Shown one piece after another: positions 37,029 through 44,433 of a stretch of DNA of 64,000 bases. Location of the stretch: positions 2,542,001 through 2,606,000 of the forward strand of contig CBDAQR010000003.1 in assembly GCA_965199055.1 (NCBI GenBank), given 5' to 3'. The translations under genes were made by a program, and so were the position numbers. The notes below the pieces were generated by a model. It was not told the origin of the DNA. It ran no database searches and saw only the letters and a program-made list of their open reading frames with translations. This stretch comes from CBDAQR01 sp965199055. GTDB lineage: Bacteria > Pseudomonadota > Gammaproteobacteria > Pseudomonadales > Halieaceae. Positions within the stretch are counted from its first letter, which is position 1; every line of letters starts with the position of its first letter.

Positions 37029-38255
37029 ATGACAATTGAACGGGATGAATTCGGTTTCGACGCACCTGCACCGCTCGGCCATCCAGGCCGCGCCGGTCTA
37101 CCCGAAGGTGCCTCAACCGGACCGGAAGTCGGTGAAATGCTGCCGGATTTCGAACTACCCGACGCCCATGGCCGCCCGGTGCGACTGCATCAGGACCGCG
37201 CTGGCAAGAAAACCGTTCTGGTGTTCTTCCGCTCGGCGGTGTGGTGACCCCCCTGCTGGACGCAGCTAGGTGAGTTGCGAGATTCCTACGCGAAGTTTGA
37301 AGAAAACGATATCAAACTCTACGCACTCTCCTATGATGACCAGGAGACGCTGGAGGAGTTCGGGCGCGAACAGGGTATTCCGTACACCCTGCTATCCGAT
37401 GTCGACTCGGCGGTGATCCGCCAGTATGGCATTCTGAACACGGAGGTATCGCGGGACGACGCCCTTCTTTACGGCATACCTTTCCCCGGCGTCTACATCA
37501 CCGACGAGGACGGTGTCGTTGTATCCAAGATATTCCACGACACCTATAAGAAGCGTGACAGCGCAGAAATACTCATCGATGCAGCGCTTGGCCACGTGAC
37601 GTTTGATGAATCGGCGCCGTCGACCAGCGGCGGGGACTCTGAGATAAAGATCACCTGTGCCGTTCAGGGCGGAAACGGCAGTCTGCGCCAAGGTGTAACG
37701 CGCAAACTCGTGGTGCGCTTCGAGCTGGCATCCGGCTTACACATTTACGGCGAACCAGTACCCGACGGAATGGTGGCCACGCAGGTGGAAGTTTCGGGAC
37801 CGCCCGGTCTGGTGACACTTCCTGCAGAGCTGCCACCCACAGAGACCTTGCACCTGGCATCCATGGGTGTCGATCTACAGGTATGGCATGGCACCGTAGA
37901 TCTTGCGGTGCCGTTCTACCCTGATGGTGAGCTGGTAAGCGAAACCAGGCCTATAGACGTGGATACGGCTGATATCAACATACAGGTACGCTACCAGGCT
38001 TGCACCGACAACGAGTGTCTGCTGCCCAAAACTGAAAACTTTACGCTGACGCTGCCGCTAGAGGTGGTCGACTCTCCCAACCTCAGCATTCATCGCGGCC
38101 ACGGACAGCGCTACGGAACATACGGCGCTTTGCCAGGTTTGCGACGCCTTGCCTGGCGCAAGTTCAAACAAAATCCTCTTGGTTTTCCCAAGTATTTTTG
38201 GAAAAACATTCGCTTGGGCTGGGAGGCAAGAAAGCGCGCGCGGCGCAAGGATTAA
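37029..38255 (+). CDS. Peroxiredoxin-like selenoprotein with DsbD-alpha-like domain (Sec at in-frame TGA)
   Basis: The frame is open from ATG 37029 to TAA 38255 except for one TGA at 37245-37247 (codon 73). Around it the protein reads FFRSAVW-U-PPCWTQLGELRDSYAKF; the family has WCPYC or a similar WCxxC there, so the TGA replaces the first active-site Cys. Residues 30-200 form an AhpC/TSA domain with LYALSYDD, ILNTEV and FPGVYITDEDG. Residues ~225-360 resemble the DsbD N-terminal domain, with CTDNEC at 325-330. Read as two ORFs (to 37247, then from 37275), both lose the active site. No signal peptide is visible. Confidence 0.82.
37261..37279 (+). promoter_or_regulatory. Candidate bacterial SECIS element
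   Basis: CGCAGCT-AGGTG-AGTTGCG forms a 7-bp stem (one G-U pair) with a 5-nt loop AGGUG. The loop starts 20 nt after the TGA; in E. coli fdhF the SelB-binding hairpin also presents a GGU-containing loop about 17 nt after the UGA. Extra GGA/TCC pairing at 37258-37260 and 37284-37286 could extend the stem past an internal bulge. It lies within the coding sequence. Confidence 0.72.
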
Positions 38256-38287
38256 ACGGATTTCGGCTCACTTGCATGCGTCATATT

Positions 38288-38312
38288 TTATAGGCACACT
38301 ATGTGCCACTAT
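38288..38312. promoter_or_regulatory. Operator copy 4 (degenerate left arm)
   Basis: TTATAGGCAC-actat-GTGCCACTAT: the right arm is identical to the perfect copy; the left arm matches it at 7 of 10 positions. It ends 20 nt before the start of the DUF1330-like membrane protein gene. Confidence 0.7.
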
Positions 38313-38332
38313 ATATCAAGAGTGCATGCATT

Positions 38333-38968
38333 ATGTCTGGACGCCGATTACTCTGGGGCCTGCCCGTCCTGTTCTACGCCCTGTTCGTCATCTGGTATAC
38401 GGATTTCGGGGGACCTCTCAGCGAAGAAGAGATCAGTGCGTTCATGGTGCAATTCGATGAGCGCGGCGTGAGCCCCGAAGAAGCCACATTCATTGAGGAG
38501 TTCATGCGCCAGGATACAGGGCGGCAGTTCCTGATGCTGAATCTTCTACATATGGCTGACAATCCGCCGGATGTTCCCGGCGCCGCTCCCGGTGAGACTG
38601 CCGAGGAGCTCATGGACCGGTATATGAATTACATGTGGCCACACATGTTGCGTCGGGCCTGCCATCCCATTTTCTTCGGCACAGCTGCCTACCAGGCTAT
38701 GGATATCGCCGGCATCGAAGGCGCGGAAATCTGGGACGAGGGCGCATTAATGCGTTACCGCAGCCGGCGAACGCTGATGGAGCTTATCGCCAATGCCGAC
38801 CAGAAAGACAGCCATCGCTACAAAATCGCCTCCCTGGAAAAGACTATCGCCATTCCCGTGGAGCCGGTCATCTATCCAAGCGACCCGCGTTTTCTGATCG
38901 GCATCACCTTACTGGCGATCGTTGCCCTGCTGGATGGAAGGCTCGCGCGCAGACAGTTGGCCGACTGA
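38333..38968 (+). CDS. Membrane-anchored DUF1330-like protein
   Basis: 211 residues with a hydrophobic N-terminal segment (LLWGLPVLFYALFVIWY) and another near the C-terminus (FLIGITLLAIVALLDG). The part between contains RQFLMLNLLHM and LMRYRSRRTLMELI, which echo the MxNLLxF and later RYRS-type motifs of DUF1330 dimeric ferredoxin-fold proteins; the relation is inferred from these short motifs. The start at 38333 lies just after operator copy 4. A second DUF1330-type gene is convergent, 2 nt away. Confidence 0.62.
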   Translation: MSGRRLLWGLPVLFYALFVIWYTDFGGPLSEEEISAFMVQFDERGVSPEEATFIEEFMRQDTGRQFLMLNLLHMADNPPDVPGAAPGETAEELMDRYMNYMWPHMLRRACHPIFFGTAAYQAMDIAGIEGAEIWDEGALMRYRSRRTLMELIANADQKDSHRYKIASLEKTIAIPVEPVIYPSDPRFLIGITLLAIVALLDGRLARRQLAD

Positions 38969-38970
38969 TA

Positions 38971-39372
38971 TCAGCCACCTGCTCCAGGGGATAACACGGT
39001 TTCAATACTTAGCTGACCCGCTAGGCCTGCGGTACGGTGAACACCGATCTCATCCATCATGGGCAACTGCATCATCTGCAACAAAGCTGCGCGGCTAGGA
39101 TACATGGCGATGGCTATGTCATCCCACAAGTCCTCCACCGATCCAATCCACATCCTGCGCACCTCGCCCGAAAACTCAATATGGCCTCCTACTTCGGACA
39201 GGCACTTATCGACGCCCTCGGCGTAAAGCAGGAAAGCCTCCCTTCCGCTCAAGTTTGTCTCCCGGCCGTCGGGATATTCTGCCCGTTCACGGAATTTCAG
39301 TAGGTTGATCATATAAATCGGAGCGCCATCGGTTTCCTCCAACAAGCCTTCTAACTGCTCGTGGTCGGGCAT
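38971..39372 (-). CDS. DUF1330-type protein with amber codon at the natural second position
   Basis: 133 residues containing YMINLLKFRERAEYPDGRE, LSGREAFLLYAEG and MYPSRAALLQMMQ, typical of DUF1330. The strongest ribosome site (AGGAGG at 39398-39403) precedes an ATG at 39391-39393 that is followed at once by TAG and then, in frame, FENTL-MPDHEQL. So the original start seems to be disabled, and translation would have to use the TTG at 39375 or ATG at 39372 without a Shine-Dalgarno. It may be weakly expressed or a young pseudogene. Confidence 0.72.
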   Translation of the reverse strand: MPDHEQLEGLLEETDGAPIYMINLLKFRERAEYPDGRETNLSGREAFLLYAEGVDKCLSEVGGHIEFSGEVRRMWIGSVEDLWDDIAIAMYPSRAALLQMMQLPMMDEIGVHRTAGLAGQLSIETVLSPGAGG

Positions 39373-39453
39373 CAATGTGTTTTCAAACTACATGTTTCCT
39401 CCTGTCATTAAGTAGGGCAATTAGAGCGACAAGCTCAGTTTGCCAATCCGTCA

Positions 39454-39478
39454 TTAGTGGCATATAGTGTGACACTAT
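39454..39478. promoter_or_regulatory. Operator copy 5
   Basis: TTAGTGGCAT-atagt-GTGACACTAT: same layout and nearly the same sequence as copy 2. A -10-like TATAGT at 39463-39468 lies inside it. It stands between the DUF1330-type gene (minus) and the TonB receptor gene (plus), ending 37 nt before the latter. Confidence 0.8.
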
Positions 39479-39515
39479 ATTGATGCAACGCACAACACCC
39501 CTACAGGACTCAAAC

Positions 39516-41747
39516 ATGCTTGATGATAAGTTTGCTCGCCCGGGCCTTGCGCTAGCGTTCATTAGTGCCAACCTTGTCGGCAACGCTGCTCTAGCACAAA
39601 CTGGTGCATTGGAGGAGGTGATTGTTACCGCCACCAAACGGGCGGAGAGTCTTCAAGATATCCCAATTTCTGTAAATGCACTCACCGAGAGCGCTATTCA
39701 GGAAGCTGGCGTGACCGATATTAGCGACGTTGCAGCGCTGGTTCCGTCGTTAACGGTTAGTCAAAACATTAATCCCTTCTCGGCTGCGATCAGGATTCGT
39801 GGCTTTGGCACATCTCAGAACGACCCGTCTCTTGAAGCATCTGTCGCGTTCATCTTAGACGGGGTATACATGGGCAGTTCTGGGTTGGGTATGTCTGACC
39901 TGACTGATATTGAACGAATCGAGGTGTTACAGGGGCCGCAAGGCACTCTATACGGAAAAAACAGCAACGCTGGCGTAGTCAGTGTGACCACGAAAACGCC
40001 AAACATTGAAGAGCGGGAAGGATTCTTCGAGGTGAGCCTCGGCGATTACTCTCACCAACGCTATGTTGGCTTCTTGAGCGGACCGGTCAATGACTCACTG
40101 GCGTACAGCCTGTCAGGCAGTTGGCATGAGACCGATGGCTGGATGGAAAGTGATACTGGAGACGACCTCAATGCGGTTGAGGATTGGAATGTTCGGGGAA
40201 AGCTGCTCTGGTTGGCTAGTGACGAACTGAACGTGCAAGTCACGTATAGCCATGTCGACCGCGACACCAGCTGTTGCGCGGCCGACGCCACACAGACCGA
40301 CGCCGTTAACGATCAGCTAGAGGCCAAAGGTCTGCCTCTCCCAAAGAACGACGCATTCGACTATAAAAACAATCAGGACACTGACTCCAGCTTCGATCTG
40401 GAGTCGGATATGGTCAACATACAGCTGGAATATGATTTGGATACAGCCAGCTTTACATCAATTTCTGCATGGTCCGACTATGACTACACCGCCTCCACGG
40501 ATGTTGACCGATCAGATCTAGCGGTGGTGGCTCTCGTCGACGATAGATACACGGGTGAATTGTATTCACAAGAGCTGCGTGTGAGCAGCGAACTGGATGG
40601 CCCCATGCAGTACATGCTGGGTGCATTCTACGCCTACGAAGAGCGAACCCGCGGCGGAGAAGATGAGGGCACCGTGGTAATAGGCGAAGACGCAATTGCA
40701 GTTAGCGGCGCCCAAACGGGGCTTGGCCCGTTGTTTGCGGCTTTGGTTCAGCCCGGTGACACCGTGTTTTTCGACAGCAAATGGGAAACAAATACTTTCG
40801 CCCTCTTCGGGCAGCTGAACTATGACTTCTCGGAGGACTGGGCAGGCAGCCTGGGCCTGCGTTACACGACCGAAGACAAAGATGCCGACTTATTTACCGA
40901 GCCGTTCTCCACCGCACCCACTTTCGGTACTGGTAATTCGCAAGTTGAGCGGGGCTTCGAACCGGTTGATGAAAGTTTCAATCGAGATGCCGATGGTTTC
41001 ACAGGGCTGGCCAGCCTGACCTGGTTTGCGACAGAAGAAATCATGCTGTTTGCCTCCGTATCCAGCGGCACCAAGTCAGGCGGATTCAATGGCGTGGCTG
41101 GCGAAGGCGCCCCTAGAGAGTTCGACGATGAAGACAGCGTCAACTATGAGCTCGGCATCAAGTCGGAGCTATTCAACAATCGCCTGCAACTCAATGCGAC
41201 CGCTTTCTATACCGAGTTTAACGATTTACAGTTTCTGGCCCAGAACCCCAATGGCGTCGGCACCTTCGTCAGCAATGCCGCCGAAGGCACCAGCGCGGGC
41301 GTGGACTTGAGTTTTTCCGCCCTTCCCTGGAAATTTCTAGTGCTTAGCGGTGGCTTGCAGTACCTGGACGCGGAGTACACCGAGGGAGAACTCGACGAAC
41401 TCGACCTTGAGGTGCCTTATGCACCCGATTGGAGTGGCAACCTTGCTGCTACTTTGCTGCTGCCTGTGGCAGACGGTGTATCCTACCTACGTGGCGATTA
41501 TAGTTTCATGAGCGACCACTTCAGCAATCCCACCTACCAGGTGGATTCAGACAAGCAAGATAAGACACTGGTCAATCTTCGCCTTGGATGGCGGAACGAT
41601 ACCTGGGACGCCGCTGTTTGGGTGAGAAATGCTACCGATGAAGCCTATTCCATCGTGTCCCTCACACCCAATGCCAGCACTGGCACCGCTGCGCAGTTTC
41701 TTGAAGCACCGCGCACTTGGGGTGGAACCGTTCGTTACAACTTTTAA
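39516..41747 (+). CDS. TonB-dependent outer-membrane receptor
   Basis: 743 residues from the ATG at 39516, which follows AGGA; an ATG at 39483 lies next to the operator. A signal peptide (LALAFISANLVGNAALA) precedes the plug domain with LEEVIVTATKRAESLQDIPISV, RGFGTSQNDPS and VLQGPQGTLYGKN. The C-terminal barrel ends in aromatic NF (WGGTVRYNF). This CirA/FyuA-like type without a visible N-terminal signalling domain imports siderophores, carotenoid- or steroid-like molecules or others; the ligand is unknown. The next gene is 47 nt downstream. Confidence 0.92.
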   Translation: MLDDKFARPGLALAFISANLVGNAALAQTGALEEVIVTATKRAESLQDIPISVNALTESAIQEAGVTDISDVAALVPSLTVSQNINPFSAAIRIRGFGTSQNDPSLEASVAFILDGVYMGSSGLGMSDLTDIERIEVLQGPQGTLYGKNSNAGVVSVTTKTPNIEEREGFFEVSLGDYSHQRYVGFLSGPVNDSLAYSLSGSWHETDGWMESDTGDDLNAVEDWNVRGKLLWLASDELNVQVTYSHVDRDTSCCAADATQTDAVNDQLEAKGLPLPKNDAFDYKNNQDTDSSFDLESDMVNIQLEYDLDTASFTSISAWSDYDYTASTDVDRSDLAVVALVDDRYTGELYSQELRVSSELDGPMQYMLGAFYAYEERTRGGEDEGTVVIGEDAIAVSGAQTGLGPLFAALVQPGDTVFFDSKWETNTFALFGQLNYDFSEDWAGSLGLRYTTEDKDADLFTEPFSTAPTFGTGNSQVERGFEPVDESFNRDADGFTGLASLTWFATEEIMLFASVSSGTKSGGFNGVAGEGAPREFDDEDSVNYELGIKSELFNNRLQLNATAFYTEFNDLQFLAQNPNGVGTFVSNAAEGTSAGVDLSFSALPWKFLVLSGGLQYLDAEYTEGELDELDLEVPYAPDWSGNLAATLLLPVADGVSYLRGDYSFMSDHFSNPTYQVDSDKQDKTLVNLRLGWRNDTWDAAVWVRNATDEAYSIVSLTPNASTGTAAQFLEAPRTWGGTVRYNF

Positions 41748-41794
41748 CGTCACAGCCAGGTACGCATCGCGAACAAGGCATTTGAAATAAGCTT

Positions 41795-42451
41795 ATGAGA
41801 GAAGTCATAGACGTTTATTGGTCGTTTCGTAGCCCCTATTCGTATCTGGCCATCCCAGAATTACTGCAATTACGTGATAACTATGATGTAGAGCTGGCCC
41901 TCCGCGTGGTAATGCCCATCGCAGTGCGTGCGCCAGAAAAAGTCTTCGATCCAAATAACCGCAAACCCATGCATTACATCGTCATGGATAGCCGACGCAG
42001 GGCCAAGTATCTGGGTATCCCATTTAAATATCCCGCCAATCCCGACCCTGTTGTGCAGGATAAGAAGACGCTCTCAGTGGCCAAAGAACAGCCCTACATC
42101 TACCGACTCAGCAAACTAGGCGTGGAAGCGCAACGCCGAGGCAAAGGTATTGAGCTGACGGCGGCAGTATCGAGTCTGATCATGGGCGGCACCGACAACT
42201 GGGACCAAGGTGATCATCTTGCCAATGCGGTGTCCTCTGCTGGTCTGAACTTGTCAGATCTTGATGCAGCCATTGGGTCGGGCGACCACCTGGAGGAAAT
42301 TCATCAAAACCAGGAGAGTCTGGATGCGGCTGGACATTGGGGTGTGCCTACCATGGTAGTGCGTGGCGAACCTTTCTTCGGCCAGGACCGCATTGACACG
42401 TTGCGTTGGCGCCTTGACCAGCTCGGTCTGCAAGAGCAACTAGCTGATTAA
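41795..42451 (+). CDS. DsbA-family / 2-hydroxychromene-2-carboxylate isomerase-like protein
   Basis: 218 residues of the DsbA/kappa-GST fold. It begins VIDVYWSFRSPYSYLAIPEL with the SPYSY motif that places the catalytic Ser of HCCA isomerases, and ends GHWGVPTMVVRGEPFFGQDRI, the cis-Pro loop. Such enzymes use glutathione to isomerise aromatic ring-cleavage products. A close paralogue lies at 57746-58390, with most of the sequence shared. It follows the TonB receptor by 47 nt and is probably in the operator copy 5 unit. Confidence 0.87.
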   Translation: MREVIDVYWSFRSPYSYLAIPELLQLRDNYDVELALRVVMPIAVRAPEKVFDPNNRKPMHYIVMDSRRRAKYLGIPFKYPANPDPVVQDKKTLSVAKEQPYIYRLSKLGVEAQRRGKGIELTAAVSSLIMGGTDNWDQGDHLANAVSSAGLNLSDLDAAIGSGDHLEEIHQNQESLDAAGHWGVPTMVVRGEPFFGQDRIDTLRWRLDQLGLQEQLAD

Positions 42452-42572
42452 TACAAGGAAGCCTATGCATCTTCCCTTCGTTGTTGGCTTGCCTGCGCCC
42501 AGTGGTCCGCTGCTTATCGGGTTTCGCTCGCACTGAGTTACAATCAGCCTTTCATTGAATATGGAAGGCAAA

Positions 42573-44393
42573 ATGCGAAAAGCACTAAAAATCGCCGGTC
42601 TGCTACTTCTTGTCTCTGCGCTGATTGGCAGCTGGAAAGTCTACGAAACACTCTGGGGCACACCCGCCAGCATTCACACTTTCGCGGACAGGGTAATGCT
42701 GCGCTTTGCCTGGGAACAGCCCGAGCTGCTCACCTTTGTCGGCGTACTCGAAAATACGCCCCTGGACTTCCATAGCAATCGACTGTCTGACCCCTCGCCG
42801 TCAGGAATGGAGTATCTGCGCCAGCTGGGCGAAGCTGAATACCAGGTTCTACAAAGTTACGACAGCGAAGACCTGGACCACCAGGAAGGGCTAACCTATG
42901 CCTTTATGGACTGGCAGTTATCCTCCGCCCTGGCGCTCGACGAATACCCTTACAATTTCGATGCCATGATCTATGCTGGCCCTTACCCCGCCAACCAGAT
43001 TAGTGGCGCGCAGTCCTTCCCTCTAACCATACTGAATCAGGCACAACAGGTCGAAGATGCCAACAGTGCGCGGCGCTTCATTCAAAGGGTAGAGGCTATA
43101 GGGCCCTATATTGATTCGCTAGTCGTCGCGGTGGAACGCAGAGACCAACTACAGGCTAACCCACCCAAGATTATCGTCGAAAAAACCCTGCAGCAGATTC
43201 GCAGCCTTACAGCCACCACTGCAGAAGACTGGAGTCTACAGGCAACCCTGCAGGGACACCTGGCAGAGCTGGACCTGCATGCCGATGTCGAACAAGAATT
43301 ACTGAGTGCCAACCTGACTGCACTGGAGTCTGTGGTGATACCCGCCTATCAGCGCCTGCAGACGCTAATGGAAGATATCTTGCTGCGCGCACCGGACGAC
43401 GTGGGTGTCTGGGTGCTCCCTGACGGCGAGGCCTATTATCAGGACATGCTGTACCGACAGGCCTCAACACGCAAAAGCCCGGACGAAATTCACCAGCTGG
43501 GATTGGAACTGGTGGCGCGACTCGGCGCTGAGATTGACGCCGGCCTGCTGGCACTAGGCTATACAGAGGGCTCTCGGGCTGAGCGCATTGAGCAAATGAA
43601 AGCTGAGCCTGGCGCGCGATACCCTGATTCCGACGCGGGCCGGGAGCAAATCATTGCCGATTTTACCCGCATCGGAAAAGAGCTGGAGGAAGGCGTAAGG
43701 CCGGCCTTCAATCAGTTTCCGGATACGGCTGTCGAGGTGGTTCGAGTACCCGAGTTCCAACAGGATGGAGAGGCGCTGGCACGTTATATGCCACCTTCGC
43801 TGGATGGCGAACGACCGGGGCGATTTATGATCAATCTGCGGGCGCCGGCGGAGCTGGAAAAGCACGGCATGCGCACACTATCCGCCCATGAAGCGGTACC
43901 GGGACATCACTTTGAAATCGCTTTAGCCCAAGGTATCGAGGGGATACCGATGATGCGCCGCAACGCCCTGCTATCGAGCTTCAGCGAGGGCTGGGCACTC
44001 TACGTAGAGCAGGTCGTGTATGAGATGGGCTTGCATGATGAGCGCAGTAATATAGGCCGCCTGCAGGCGCAGATGTTTCGCGCGGTACGCCTGGTAGTCG
44101 ATACCGGAATTCATGCAAAGCGTTGGTCACGCCAACGTGCCATCGATTATATGTTGGCGGAAACCGGGATGCCTGAAGGCGAAGTGGTGAGCGAGATTGA
44201 TCGCTATATCGCCATGCCAGGTCAGGCCTGCTCCTACATGCTGGGTATGCAGGCGCTGCTGGCTGCCCGTGAGCAGGCTCAACAGCGACTGGGGGATGCG
44301 TTTTCACTGCCAGATTTTCACAGTGCCGTACTGGCCAATGGCCCACTGCCGATTGACGCACTGTCGGCAGAGCTCTCACGGGCCCTGCAATGA
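42573..44393 (+). CDS. DUF885 family protein (putative metallopeptidase-like)
   Basis: 606 residues with an N-terminal hydrophobic segment (ALKIAGLLLLVSALIGSW), so exported or anchored. The family hallmark HEAVPGHHFE near residue 440 contains an HExxxxH-like pattern that suggests a zinc site, and EGWALYVEQ follows. DUF885 members are mostly uncharacterised and are often called peptidases. The ATG at 42573 follows GGAAGG. It is 121 nt after the isomerase gene, so it may have its own promoter. Confidence 0.82.
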   Translation: MRKALKIAGLLLLVSALIGSWKVYETLWGTPASIHTFADRVMLRFAWEQPELLTFVGVLENTPLDFHSNRLSDPSPSGMEYLRQLGEAEYQVLQSYDSEDLDHQEGLTYAFMDWQLSSALALDEYPYNFDAMIYAGPYPANQISGAQSFPLTILNQAQQVEDANSARRFIQRVEAIGPYIDSLVVAVERRDQLQANPPKIIVEKTLQQIRSLTATTAEDWSLQATLQGHLAELDLHADVEQELLSANLTALESVVIPAYQRLQTLMEDILLRAPDDVGVWVLPDGEAYYQDMLYRQASTRKSPDEIHQLGLELVARLGAEIDAGLLALGYTEGSRAERIEQMKAEPGARYPDSDAGREQIIADFTRIGKELEEGVRPAFNQFPDTAVEVVRVPEFQQDGEALARYMPPSLDGERPGRFMINLRAPAELEKHGMRTLSAHEAVPGHHFEIALAQGIEGIPMMRRNALLSSFSEGWALYVEQVVYEMGLHDERSNIGRLQAQMFRAVRLVVDTGIHAKRWSRQRAIDYMLAETGMPEGEVVSEIDRYIAMPGQACSYMLGMQALLAAREQAQQRLGDAFSLPDFHSAVLANGPLPIDALSAELSRALQ

Positions 44394-44433
44394 GCCACAC
44401 TGCGTGTAAGCTCCTGCATAGATTTTTTCAGTC

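Noticed and set aside
36948..37247. Separate small gene ending at the TGA before the redoxin ORF
   Set aside because: It ends inside the active-site motif and is in the same frame as the following ORF, so both parts belong to one protein; the first 27 codons also overlap the operator and have no conserved sequence.
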